From: Lingula anatina
Taxonomy: Eukaryota; Brachiopoda; Lingulata; Lingulida; Lingulidae
DNA length: 64,000 nucleotides
NCBI RefSeq assembly: GCF_001039355.2
Contig: NW_019776079.1
Coordinates: 986,023 to 1,050,022, forward strand
Direction: 5' to 3'
Part shown: positions 38,088 to 49,581 of the stretch, piece after piece
How the letters are laid out: every line of letters starts with the position of its first letter
Position numbering within the stretch: position 1 is the stretch's first letter
Position numbers and translations under genes: made by a program
The notes under the pieces: generated by a model
The model's input: the letters and a program-made list of their open reading frames with translations, nothing else
What the model was told of the DNA's origin: nothing
The model's database searches: none

Positions 38088-39967
38088 CTCCTTTTTACTT
38101 ACGACAATATAAACCACATATGTCATTTTAACAAGTTAGCATTAAATTTTCGTGCAAACTAAGATTACGTAACAAGACAGTGAATACGCATGTTGCAACA
38201 ACAGTAGTTTTACATAAGTTGTGTTTCTAACGTGACTTACTGGATTGTTTGCCAGCTTTTTCATTCGAAGGTGATCTAGAAATGAACTTTCAGTGGCGTG
38301 CAGCAATATATTTGATGGGTCTGCTTAATACTTAAATAAATACCAACAAACGAAAAAATATATAAATAAAGTCGTTTCAATCTATTTCAGTTCTGTTGCG
38401 TAATCTACTTGGGACATGTTTGATCAACCTCCAAATTACGTAACAAGACTGAGAATACATGAAGTTCTGCCGATATTCTCAGTGGACCAATTGGAATCCC
38501 CGAGAGGAGAGGTTACAGCATCAACAAGATTCAATTGGAAGTCTAAGTCCAGTAATGCAGATTAAAAAAACTTAAGAATACGACTCCCTGGATGACTAAT
38601 CTACATAGTATTGAACAGAATTTTTGCATACTGATAAATACCTTGCAGCTACATGGGCGTTGGGTGTGGGTGTCTTGAGGAACCGTATTACCAAGTATGT
38701 ACAAATAGCTGAAGCTTAAAGGGTGGTCAAATTTTTTTAACTTTAACAGGCGATAACTTGACATTATCTAACATAACATATCTGAATCATCTATCCCACT
38801 GTTCTGCACGTATAACGTTGCTTGAACGTTTATTCTTTAGTTACGTAGACATGAACAAGGATATAGAACGTACTAGTTTTTTCTTCAAGTTCCTATTTAC
38901 GTACTGAAAATACAAACAGACATCGTGATTTCTAAGGGAAATGCTCAAGTGCGTGGCAGTGTCAACTTGTTTTTTCAAACTGACCTTCGTAAGTATCAAG
39001 CCTACATAAGAAATTGATATAATGTTAGTGTTTACAACAATATTTATTAAGCGAGAACTGTATTTTGAATATTTTCTTCTTTTGAATATAAATAAATGAA
39101 ACACAGACTAAATATGTATTAAAGTCAAACTATAATGAAGGCGCAATAAACCCTTACTTATTATTTCCATTGCCTTATATTATAAATAAAGCTTAAAATC
39201 TATGCATGTATCTTTTATCTCAGACTTATGTTAGCTTAATAATATTGGAAGTAAATGGGAAGTGCATCAAATATTAGCCGGGTTTCAACACTTTAACGGC
39301 AGGATGCACACTGAAAGATTACGGGTATTTGGACTGGTTTAGGCCTTATAGGCGTCACAAAATTACCAAATTGATTTCTCACTATTCTTAAGATTTTAAA
39401 ACCCAAAAAATTGACTCGCTAGTCTATTTTCCAAGCGTCTTTAACAAGTAGATGTACAAGAGACTGTAGCTATGTCAAGGGAAAACCATTGGGAGCTATC
39501 ACTAGATGTAAACGGGCATCACCAAAGAAGAGGCTGACGGCAGTGCGTGATGTCATACGAGACCAGATAATAATGCGAGAATAAGCGTAAAATGGGGTTT
39601 CACTTTTTAACGAAAAGTGTCAAAACCTATGCGTTGGGAAAACGAGTGACACGCGAAACATTGTGAATTCCCACTGATGTAAAAATGGCTACAATTCTGC
39701 ATAAACTTTCTTTAAATCGAAAAAATCTTAAGATATCCATGGGTGATTTTTGTGAGTTTTTATTTTTTACCGCACTGCACTCCCTATCCTGCCATTAGTT
39801 CTGCTCAAGATCTCCTCGAAAGCCCAATAAATCTAGCTTGATTTTATGCTAATTTGCCCAAGTTCAGACGATGAACATTGTCTAGAAACAGGAAAATTTA
39901 ATTGATCGACTAGTCATGAAGTTTACAGCACTCCAGCTTTAAAACCTCAGTCTAAACACACCCATTA
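36580..39967. other. Region without established genes
   Basis: Mostly AT-rich. At 37099-37434 frames are open on both strands, but no intron model holds. A (TA)n tract lies at 38009-38085. A short similar pair, ATTACGTAACAAGAC, occurs near 38163 and 38436. Confidence 0.45.
38009..38085. repeat. (TA)n microsatellite
   Basis: Nearly uninterrupted TA dinucleotides over about 77 bases with two small interruptions. Confidence 0.96.
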
Positions 39968-40765
39968 TTAAAGGGATAATAACTGTTCGTTTTGTCCAAA
40001 AATGAATTTTCTTGGGGTAAACAACAATTTTCCATACTTGCCAATGGTAAACGAATCCATTTCTACATTCAAAGTTAGTCCCTGTTTTTTTTNNNNNNNN
40101 NNNNNNNNNNNNNNNNNNNNNNNNNNNNNNNNNNNNNNNNNNNNNNNNNNNNNNNNNNNNNNNNNNNNNNNNNNNNNNNNNNNNNNNNNNNNNNNNNNNN
40201 NNNNNNNNNNNNNNNNNNNNNNNNNNNNNNNNNNNNNNNNNNNNNNNNNNNNNNNNNNNNNNNNNNNNNNNNNNNNNNNNNNNNNNNNNNNNNNNNNNNN
40301 NNNNNNNNNNNNNNNNNNNNNNNNNNNNNNNNNNNNNNNNNNNNNNNNNNNNNNNNNNNNNNNNNNNNNNNNNNNNNNNNNNNNNNNNNNNNNNNNNNNN
40401 NNNNNNNNNNNNNNNNNNNNNNNNNNNNNNNNNNNNNNNNNNNNNNNNNNNNNNNNNNNNNNNNNNNNNNNNNNNNNNNNNNNNNNNNNNNNNNNNNNNN
40501 NNNNNNNNNNNNNNNNNNNNNNNNNNNNNTTTTTTTTGCAATAATCTCCTAAGAGATTACAATAAAGTAATAAACTCTTAAGAGATTGTTATGGAGTATA
40601 GTCATCTATGGAGGTCACGTGATCTGATGACAAACTCAGATATCAGAATAATAGCTATAACTGCCGTTTTTGTGGTAAAACAGAATATATTATATTTCTA
40701 TGAGTTGTTTACAATGTTTTTATTGTGAAATATAGATCTCATACGAAGAGTTATTATCCCTTTAA
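39968..40765. mobile_element. TIR element family C, copy 2, containing the assembly gap
   Basis: The ends are perfect 17-base inverted repeats, TTAAAGGGATAATAACT at 39968-39984 and its reverse complement at 40749-40765. The right part repeats blocks of the copy at 17395-17695. The interior is replaced by Ns between T-runs. No transposase is visible. The copy lies just 3' of the LRR-TIR stop codon and may supply part of that gene's 3' UTR. Confidence 0.82.
40093..40529. other. Assembly gap (437 Ns)
   Basis: A run of Ns bounded by T-runs on both sides; ORFs that run through it are artefacts. Confidence 0.99.
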
Positions 40766-40870
40766 ACTCTTGATAACCTCCCATTAATAACTGAGTTCGA
40801 GCTTATTTGTATGTGTAGCATATACTACCTAAACCAACTGTGCGGTTTGTTTGAATTTCACATTTTATCT

Positions 40871-41765
40871 CTATTGTGTGATAGCATTTATAATATTTGG
40901 CCAGAAATGTTTTTCATGCGTCGGAGTCCGTCTATGAATAACATACAAATCTTTGAATTCATGTGGCACCTTGGACTTGGGGCACCACTCTACAAGCACA
41001 ATGGGTGATGTTTCTGACACTTCCTTCTTGCGTTTCTCCAGTGCTGCCTTTACTTTAGTCAGGGTCTCTTTGCAAGTGTGTTCAAAGACGTCGTTCTTGG
41101 TGAAAACAACCAAGATCTTCCTCGATGATTCAATAAAATGTACTAGCTGATCGCTGACAGGTAAGCCAGGCCTCAGGGCTTGGATGTTTACCGTTACCTG
41201 GAAGTTAAAGGATATAAGGTTGCCAATACCACTTTTTAACCTCAAACAACCACTTATTAACATATGCTTTTTGAATTAAGGTTAATGGGGATGCTCTCAC
41301 GATAAAAACAGAGCAGATTGTGTAGGTGCCAGCATACAAAACATTGAGAAATCGCAAAAACATTTTGCCCTGACAAGTGTAAAAAGTTCCTACCCTGATT
41401 ATTCATGTAAATAGAACAATGTTTAAAGAAGAATGAATCAACAACAAAATGGCTTGAATGTTGGATAGCCTTCATAAAACATCCTTTATAAAACTGCAAC
41501 TATCAACTGTCGATTTACATTTCAAAATATTCACATTGTGTGTTCGTTTTGTAAATCACGAACTTTGAATATGTGAAGTATTACTACGTTTTCTACTCGA
41601 TTTGGGCACAAGAAAAAAATAGACGGTTGCTCACTTTGAGATTCCGCTCCTCCAGATGTGGGACAATCTCCTGGTCTACGAGAGCGTAATCTTCTGCGTG
41701 GTCGGCGTGCATGACGTACACATCTGACTCGAAGTCGATCTTGCCATCTTTCTCAAAATATTGAT
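40871..41765 (-). other. TIR domain exons
   Basis: Two exons carry the whole TIR domain. The central part has the BB-loop RPG and the strand SRKILVVFTKNDVF. It then reads EHTCKETL where Toll-like receptors have a WCxxEL-type motif. The cysteine is kept but Trp is absent, and the glutamate is one place earlier than expected. C-terminal blocks are SPIVLVEWCP and HEKHFWPNI. Confidence 0.88.
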
Positions 41766-44700
41766 CTACAATAAATAAATGAATATATAAATAAAAAGGG
41801 AATGGGATAATTATGAACCAAATATAATGAGAGAAAAATTGTAAAGCAGTTCATTTTCTGCAACCAAATCAGTGAGATGGAATTTTTTATCAGTGGTTGA
41901 CCTTATTTTAATCTGTCATAATGTATAACATTACATGGATCTTTATACAGTTACAGGAGCAAGATATTTGTAATTGCTTGAAAACAGCGACCTTATTTTT
42001 GTGGCAGACACGAACTAAAAGAGAGAGATTTACCTTTCAAATAGGCTGAACTAATGCCTTGGAGGAGTTACATCCATTTGTACATGTATTTTTAAATAAT
42101 TAAAATTTAATTTAATTCAATTTAATTTACATTTCTATCTCCGCTAAAAACGAAATGGAATCTGTTAAAAAGGGTTATTTGGGGATTGTACTAACAAAAT
42201 GTGATGGTAGACAAATATCGAAGCATCTTTAAGAACTCTTGGTTAATCTAATAATATGTTTTTTTTATTCCCTAAAGTCCCCTTTTTTCGTCTTCAAAGT
42301 TAAACAACAATCTGATAAAATCAATTTCTCTTACGCAGTTTCGCTCTGAAGGCGTCTCTTATTTCGATGAAATACTTGCAGTTTTCACGGAGACTAACTT
42401 TGACGAAGGGTGAGCTTTCCTGTATCACTTGTATACCCTTTACTACCTCACAGGGAAGTCTGTTCGAGTTCAGGCAAAGGCTTTTTATGTTTATCAGTCG
42501 ATGTAGCGCATTTGTTGGAATGTCGACGAGAGCGTTTTCAGAAAGGCAGAGATACAACAGACGGTCAAGGCTTTCGATTTCCGAAGGAATCGTCTGCAGC
42601 CGGTTGCCCGTTAATCGAAGAAACTCCAAGTTCTGAAATAAAAAAACAACTTGACAAAGAAAAATTAAGAATAACAAAGTAATTGTATTTTTTGGAAAAG
42701 GATGACCTAATTATATCAGTTGAGCGAAAGTTATTTGGGGAGGGGGTAAATGTATCTTCTGCACCTTTCTTGATCTGCAGCTAAACTAATCAAAAACACA
42801 TGACACTATAATGTCATACTCAAATCCAATGGCATAAATGTCGCTATAGAGTGCTACATGTATGTTTAAATAATTATTCAGTTACCACTAGGACCAGAAT
42901 GACAACAACGGAACTTACGCCAATTTCTGAAAGAGTTTTTACATTTTAATTCGACCAGAGAGATAAAGACGAATAAGAACGCAAACATGAAATAAAATAA
43001 TGAAATAACGGAACCATATAAAATGTGACCATAATAAAACTTGTCAATAACGATCTGATTCATGAAATTTAAATCAGATTGTCATTTTGACCGTTGGTAT
43101 TTCGCAAAGTCACAACTGATAAAAATATTGCATTTACAAAAAATATAGGACGCGTAAAAAAACACTCTGTTGGCACACTACTTAAGACCGCGCATAAGCA
43201 GTCAAACCTAAAACCTTTTTCTTCCTTTTTACATTTTGGCCGATAAATGTAAATCTGCGGGAGGACTTACAACTTTATGACTTCCTGTAATGGATCTGGC
43301 CCTAGACTTCACATACAATAAGTCAGTGGAAATGTTCGGGTTTTTAACTCGTGTAGCAGAGAAGGGAAATACGTTAGCAATAGGGCAGAATGTTTTTTCT
43401 GAGACTCCCGATTTGTACTGAAAGTCATTATAACGGAAAGGATTTTAAGTAGACCTATGTCGACCGAGCTGTTGGAGCAAGTGTGAACCTACAGCATTTT
43501 TCTGTTATTTTAATTTAGGTGGGAGAAAGGTAGAGCAAAGCACTATCTCCCTCACTTATCAGTCGCTGCAAATTACCTTCAAGTTTCGTATGGCAGCTGG
43601 AATTTGAGTCAGGCGGTTATACGAAACATCCAGTTCTTGTAGCTGCTTCATTAAAAAGAACTTCCCTGGAAGGTTATCTATGACATTACAGGCAAGGCAA
43701 AGAGAACGCAGCTCCTGGAAACCATAGTTTTCCACCTCAGCCCCTGTAATGAACGCGTAAGAAATTAATTCGACAGCAAATTCACATGCTGGACCTCCCC
43801 CCCAAAAAAAAAAAAAAAAAAAATGGAAGTCTATTCTTTTATATTTTACTTTTGCTAGCTACTTTTAAAACTCTTTTTGGAACGTGAAGATGCGTAATTT
43901 GAATACTAATGCAAACCCTTTTACAAAATTATCTAAGACTGCATTCCCACAGATTTAGATCAATCCATCTGGATCGACCTAACTCCCTGGGGATTCACGC
44001 TAAATTGCTGTTAGCTCAAGAGGCTTAAATGTCTGTCACGCCTACCGAATCAGCTAGGGTAAAGATAATTACCCCCTAACAGCTTAACTAGGCGTGACAG
44101 ACATTTAAGCAGGCCAAGTTGACAGCAATTTAGTGAGACTCCCCAGGGGGATATATCGTTCTAAATATCTGTGGGAATGGTCTCTAAGCTTGCATATACC
44201 AATCTTCTTATTTTTTCTCATTAAATGTACACGCTCCGCAAACAAAACTCTTAGGCCGTTGTTGGCATAAATGAATGATCTGAGCTAGTCGCAATATCAA
44301 AAAACTCAGTCAGTTGCGATACAATATGAATAACTCTGATACTGGAACTTACATTTAGCAACTGACCGACGTTGCGGTGTCAATCTGAGACCTTTCACTA
44401 GGTAAATGACCTGTATGGACTGGTCACCTTATCTATTGTCATACGGCTAGGAATAGTGAGTTCTCCAATCCGTGTGGCAACAGATCAGGCGCAAAGTCAA
44501 AATCTGTGAACAGAAGTAACCACGTAAGACTAAAGCTGTCGCCTTTCATTTTTTTCTTTGTTATTGTTTGCGGAATAATATGACTTATCAAACTAATATA
44601 AATATAATTTTGTATCAGTGGTAGGAAGTCTCAACATCGTATGACATTTTTAAAGGTGACTTTGCGATGAAAAAACTTGTTCGAAAACACAAACTTGCAC

Positions 44701-47700
44701 GATCACGTTATTGGATTGTCAAAACACGTAAACGCCACGTGCCCTGCCGACAAAGAAACACGTGCTTTGGACAGGAATTAGAAATAATATGCCCTACACA
44801 GGCATAGTATATAGAAACAATCTAAAAAGACGAGCGCACAACCAGACGACATTCAGACAAACTGGACAAGAGAAGACGTCTGCAAACCATAAGCGTAATG
44901 ACAAAATAAAAAAAAATATAGAATATATTAAGCCTCGGTCACGACCGGACGCACAGTTTTAAGGAACGTACATCGCCTGCGAATTTTGTGTGCAGTAGAG
45001 TTCGTAGCGGTAGAAGAAGGGTTGCAATGGTAAGGCGCAAGACTGCCTTGCGCGTCACAGGGAGATATCGTTTCAAGCAGGGACGCTCATTATTACTAGT
45101 GCGATTGCCGTGGAAATTGTACTCATTTCTTGAGTTTATCTTGCTACTTGCGCACGTGGCACACACTCACAACTTACAAAGAGAATACAATACACGGCGA
45201 AAGTAATTCATACTTGCGTCACTTTTGCGTCGGACTTGCTCCATACTCTCGTTATGACCATAGAAGTAGAGAAAATGTTATGACGTACTGACAGCGTACG
45301 TCAGCTTTGCCTCCTGTTCTCCCCTTCTTTCTTCTTCCTCCTCCTTTCTACTCTGCTCTCTAAGCTTCTATCCCTTGCCTCTTAGAGGCATATTGAAGCT
45401 AAATTGAGCAAAATTCGAGCTTTTTGAAAATTGTTGTACACGTTGCACAATCGATGATCATTGGCAAAACGCGAACGTGCGCCGTGCGCACGCCTTTCTT
45501 CTCCTTGCGTGTGAGTGACGCACGTGTGCCGCACTCCCGCCGTGTTCGATGATGTTCGTAAGTTGTGAGGAGGTGCGCCGTTTTCAACACGCAATATGCT
45601 CCTTTATTGCTTACGGCGAGGGTCTTAGGTCACGGTTTTTCTTCCCACAATACCTTTAAAATCGCACGTCTTTCTTGCGAACTCCCTGCTAACTTCGAGG
45701 GAGGGGAGCAAGTTACACTTGCGGCCTGGTTGTTCGCAGAGTTTGTTGGACATGTCCAATATATCCGTACGCGCTTACGGGCTGTTTGCGAACTCGAAAT
45801 TTCGCAAGAAAGGCCGGTTGTGACCGAGGATTAATAAACTTGTAGTACCCCGTGGAGGCACTACGCGTAATCCGAAGTGATTTCTAAAACCTCTGGATAC
45901 AAATGACAATCACCTATTTAAAATTATGTACAAAAAACCTGTTGGATGCTTTTCTATACCTTAGTAGCTATTTAAAAATATTCTGAACTGCTCTTATCCC
46001 AAACCAAAGGTATTATTTCTATTAAGTTTGAAATGATAAAATGAAAGATTATGAAATGAAATTATTCGGACAATCCTTTTCTCTAACCCTTGGGCATGTT
46101 GAGTGCAGAATCCCCTTTTTTGTTGACAAGGAATTATGCATTATTTCCATTCAATTAATAAACAATTGCGTGTGTTGAGAGGATAAAAAAATCATATATA
46201 TTATTTTTAAGACGCGACAGGAAATTTGACTAGATGAATTTCCTGTTTTAGGCATGACAAACCATATCAGGATGTTATTGTCTTGGTTTTGTTTGGTTTT
46301 GCAGTTTCCTGTTGAAGGATAGATTATCAACGAAATGTCCTCTTCTATTATTTGACTAAGAGTCGATTAACTCCAAGAACAAAAAAAAAATAAAATAAAT
46401 AAATAAATAAAAAATACTTTGGACCCCATACTTCTGACATATATAAGATATTCCCTGTAGTGTCAGGTGCTCTCTTCCCATCAACGTGATATTTGATAAA
46501 ATAATTTTCTACTGAGGTATATCATAAAACGGCGGTTCAGCTACGTAACTTTACCCTCACATATCAGGGCCTTCTAAACTAGTATACAAAAATTAAGCAT
46601 GAGCTGTCGCACAATGCTTTTGTAACATACTACTGGCTCACCCTGTGGTCAGAGTAATGTACACGCACGAAAATCTTCACGTTTTAAAACATATGTCACG
46701 TACTGTTTACAGTGGAATATTTTAAGATTTCATGGTAAACAGTGCCATATGTTTTAAAACGTTTAATGTTATTGAAAACACATACATGTGCGCAGTTCGG
46801 TGGGCTAATGCAACAGGTTTCAGACAACAGTGGGTACATTAAGGGGGTTCGATGCGTTGTAAAGGCCCATATTTGTCAAAATACTCCCCTTTGTTTTTAT
46901 CTAAAATACTTATATGTAACTCGATATTAGTTTAAAAAATAGACACTTAGAGCACAAACTTTCATCATTATCGGTTTATTCACCACTTCTCGCGCTTTTA
47001 TACATTCAGTGGCCAAGCTTTACAGTCAATATCGCTATCGTAAATCGGTGTCAGATAGTGATCGATTTCCAACTTTACAGAGACATGGCCGCGACTAGGG
47101 TGCATTACAATCAGGCGCCAGGGTATTTCTTTTATTTATTTATCGTTTGTTTGTTTACGAGATATGAGCCAATAATTTGAGTTTCAAACAAACAAAGGCT
47201 TTAATCAAAGGAATTATTTCGCATCTTTACTGATAAAAGATAAGCCGTTCAAGAAAAATCCTGGCAATCCTTGCACCGGATTATAGGACTAATTAATGTG
47301 ATTAATACGGTGTTGTTAGCTGTCCAAGTGAGAGAGATTATGATACTACAGTTTTCACCCAAAAAGAAAAAAGACCCCATCAGTCTGAATAAGCAAATTC
47401 ACCCCAGTAGCACTTTTCAGAAGTTGTCAATGTTGATTGCCGCATTATGTAAACGGATAAGGAAAAAAGTTCTGGCGTATCGAACCCCTGCAAGAGCAAT
47501 CCGCTATTTGCATCTACAAGCGTTTTGCATTTTTATTTTTATTAATTATTATTTTTTGTTATGTCCCTATTGACATTTCATATCTATTCAGAAGAAATAA
47601 AAAGCGTTTACCTACCCGATACCAGACCTTCGCCTATAAGACAATTGTTGGTTAAGTCCAGACCCGTCAGCATCTTAAGCCGCCTCAGCACAGGGGGGAT

Positions 47701-48631
47701 GCTGCAAAATCGGTTTCCACCAAGGTGTATGAACTCCAACGACTGCAAATGTTCCATACTCGATGGCAAAACGGAGAGCCTGTTTCCAGACAGGTAAAAA
47801 TGGGAAAGTCTTTCCGGCCAATGGACGTCTTCAGGTAAGGCCAAAAGGTCCAGGTGTGATAGGGACAGTCGCCGCAAATTGATGAATTGAGGCATCGCAT
47901 TCCAAAGTTTCAGAAACCCGTGAGTTTTGAAATATCTGAGGTCATCATCACAAAAGTCTGACGACACGAAAAACTCGTATACATTAGCAAAAGGCAAAGT
48001 CCTCCGCGTACTTGGTTCCTCATCCGTTGGCGACACACAACCTCCCGGTGCTTCATGGAGGGGACTCGGCGCCGAGATGCCGCGTTGGGCTAATTGCTTC
48101 TTCTGCATTCTCAAATGTCCAGTAGACTTACAACGTGGCACCGAGTAACTCTTGTCATCCCACGACGACATTCTCTCTCTAGAATGGTGGTTAAAGGTAC
48201 ATTTGTACGTAATTTCTGAACTTTCGCTGGACAGATCCGACAGGTGACTGCTTTCGCGGTGAACCCTTGATAGTGGCGCTGTGTTCTCTCTCTCCATAGC
48301 ATATGACCATTCGTTTCCTGCACTTGGTGACGTATCGCGCTGCTCACCTTGGTTTTTACCTTCTATTTGACCTTGGTTGGCTGAGGCCATTTGAGTATTA
48401 TCAAAAACTTCATCTTGCCAATCTTGCGCTGTTTGGTCATCTTGGCAAAATTGTGTTGGCACGTAGAACTCAGGCCGGTTGGATTTCTCTACGTCTGTCA
48501 TTTGTGACTTTAAATGGACAAAAATGTGCCAGATGTAATTCGTTGACTTGTTTAATTCAACCAACGACTCTTTAGGATCTTTAGGCTTTAGGATCCACCT
48601 ATAATATCCGTGTTGGCTTGGAAACAACAAC
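40871..48631 (-). CDS. Leucine-rich repeat and TIR domain protein, apparently soluble
   Basis: Five minus-strand exons, 48631-47616, 43743-43577, 42632-42335, 41765-41635 and 41197-40871, join without a phase error and give 646 residues plus TAG. Residues 1 to about 250 are polar, Ser/Gln-rich and probably disordered. About nine or ten SHOC2-like LRRs follow (residues ~250-470; LSHFYLSGNRLSVLPSSM, LQELDVSYNRLTQIPAAI). The TIR domain fills ~500-640, with box 1 DVYVMHADHAEDYALVD, the BB-loop LRPGLPV and box 3 HFWPNI. There is no LRR C-terminal cysteine cap and no transmembrane segment between LRR and TIR, unlike Toll-like receptors. TIR domains act as signalling adaptors or NAD-cleaving enzymes; the role here is unknown. 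The first exon starts in phase 2, so an upstream exon exists. Confidence 0.9.
43935..44185. mobile_element. Foldback element family B, full copy
   Basis: In the large LRR-TIR intron. The arms pair through AGGCTTAAATGTCTGTCACG against CGTGACAGACATTTAAGC and TCCCTGGGGA against TCCCCAGGGG, ending ACTGCATTCCCACAGAT and ATCTGTGGGAATGGTCT. CTAAG flanks both sides and may be part of a target duplication. No ORF. Confidence 0.9.
44932..45830. mobile_element. TIR element flanked by TTAA, nonautonomous
   Basis: The ends are CCTCGGTCACGACCGG and CCGGTTGTGACCGAGG, 15 of 16 bases complementary. TTAA stands on both sides (44928-44931 and 45831-45834), the target duplication expected for piggyBac-type elements. 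The interior is CpG-richer than its surroundings, has a pyrimidine tract at 45300-45380 and further inverted segments (CTCACAACTTAC against GTAAGTTGTGAG). No ORF resembles a transposase. Confidence 0.8.
46680..46763. repeat. Perfect-ended hairpin, ~30-base stem
   Basis: ACGTTTTAAAACATATG...CTGTTTAC is mirrored by GTAAACAG...CATATGTTTTAAAACGT around a ~24-base loop. It lies in the large LRR-TIR intron. It may be a very small foldback element or a chance hairpin. Confidence 0.75.
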
Positions 48632-48898
48632 CTGAAGTAAAATGACCTTATTTGTAAGGCGTTGCGAGAACAACTTTGAGAAAACATATAATAAACATGA
48701 GAAAAGTGTTTTGTAGAAAAAATAACAACTTTTTGAACGCAGAGACGTAGGGATCAATTTATACGCTAATTATCTGAAACCTAATGGTGATTGTGACTTG
48801 TATTCATTACCAAACAGAATGCAATCGATAGCATATTGCTTTGGTTTCACAGATATGCAATTTAAGAGCACTTTTCCCCATTTAGTTGGGAACGGTAC

Positions 48899-49230
48899 CT
48901 ATGTAAATATTTCTTATTAAGAGAAACCATAAAACGTCTTCTCTCATTTTTCGCCCTTTCCATTTCCGTTTCTCTTAGGAATCGAGGAAATGTATAATTT
49001 GCGTGTTCCTTCACAAGGTATGAAAATAATTGTAAAAGTAACATATGTTGAATTATCAGTTTGATAAATAATACGACAGACATGATGTAAGTATTCCATG
49101 CATTTCGTAGGCGAAGACCTCGAGGAAGGTTAACCAAGATCGGTAAATATCCATAATCAAATGAGTTTTGCTTATTAAAAAAGATAGAGAGCGGAATCGG
49201 AAACCAAACACGAATAGGCAGCGGAATCAT
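48899..49230 (-). CDS. Candidate upstream exon of the LRR-TIR gene
   Basis: A minus-strand ORF from ATG (49230) runs 110 codons to a GTACCG donor in phase 2, exactly the phase that the exon at 48631 needs; the intron would be 267 bases. The peptide begins MIPLPIRVWFPIPLSIFF, has a second hydrophobic stretch (SVVLFIKLIIQHMLLLQL) and a basic end (MERAKNERRRF). If real it would add a possible membrane anchor, or translation could start at the internal Met of MERAKNERRRF. No homology is recognised, so it may be chance. Confidence 0.28.
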
Positions 49231-49578
49231 TTCAGACACTTATCGCGGTACATTTCAGTATTTTGTTGACAACATTACCATTCGTAGGGGTTAGTAAAAT
49301 TCTGAACAAAAATTGAATAGATTTTCAGTAGGAGAGGTGTGAATGAATACTGCTTCAGCACATTTAATTTCCATATTGTTTTAAAATACACGGGACCTTG
49401 GGTGTGTAATTAACATTTTTGAAACCTGACAGGTTTATCATTTCAAAATCGTCGGAATGAAATGAAAATTAGCAATGGAAAACAGTCAATTGACCACATG
49501 ACATACTGCGTATGGAATCACGCAAATTGGCGTTTTATCTTAGCCTGTAATAACATACGTTTAAATCCTTCCAAAAAC
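49231..49578. other. Noncoding stretch upstream of LRR-TIR exons
   Basis: I see no gene or repeat here; it could hold the promoter of the LRR-TIR gene. Confidence 0.4.
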
Positions 49579-49581
49579 TAA

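Larger units (their letters stand above)
42335..48631 (-). other. N-terminal low-complexity region and LRR exons
   Basis: The first 1,016-base exon holds the polar N-terminal region and the first LRRs; the next two exons continue the LRR array (NLEFLRLTGNRLQTIPSEI). The repeats are the 22-24-residue intracellular type rather than the extracellular type. The array ends with ENCKYFIEIRDAFRAKLR, which leads straight into the TIR exon. Confidence 0.86.

Noticed and set aside
39939-40544. ORFs of 180-200 codons on both strands
   Set aside because: They consist mainly of unknown residues read through the N gap.
42367-42682. Two plus-strand ORFs of about 90 codons
   Set aside because: Antisense shadows of the third LRR-TIR exon.
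48303-48575. Plus-strand 90-codon ORF
   Set aside because: Antisense shadow of the first LRR-TIR exon.
40871-48631. Annotation as a Toll-like receptor
   Set aside because: No transmembrane span or LRR cysteine cap lies between LRR and TIR, and the repeats are of the intracellular type.
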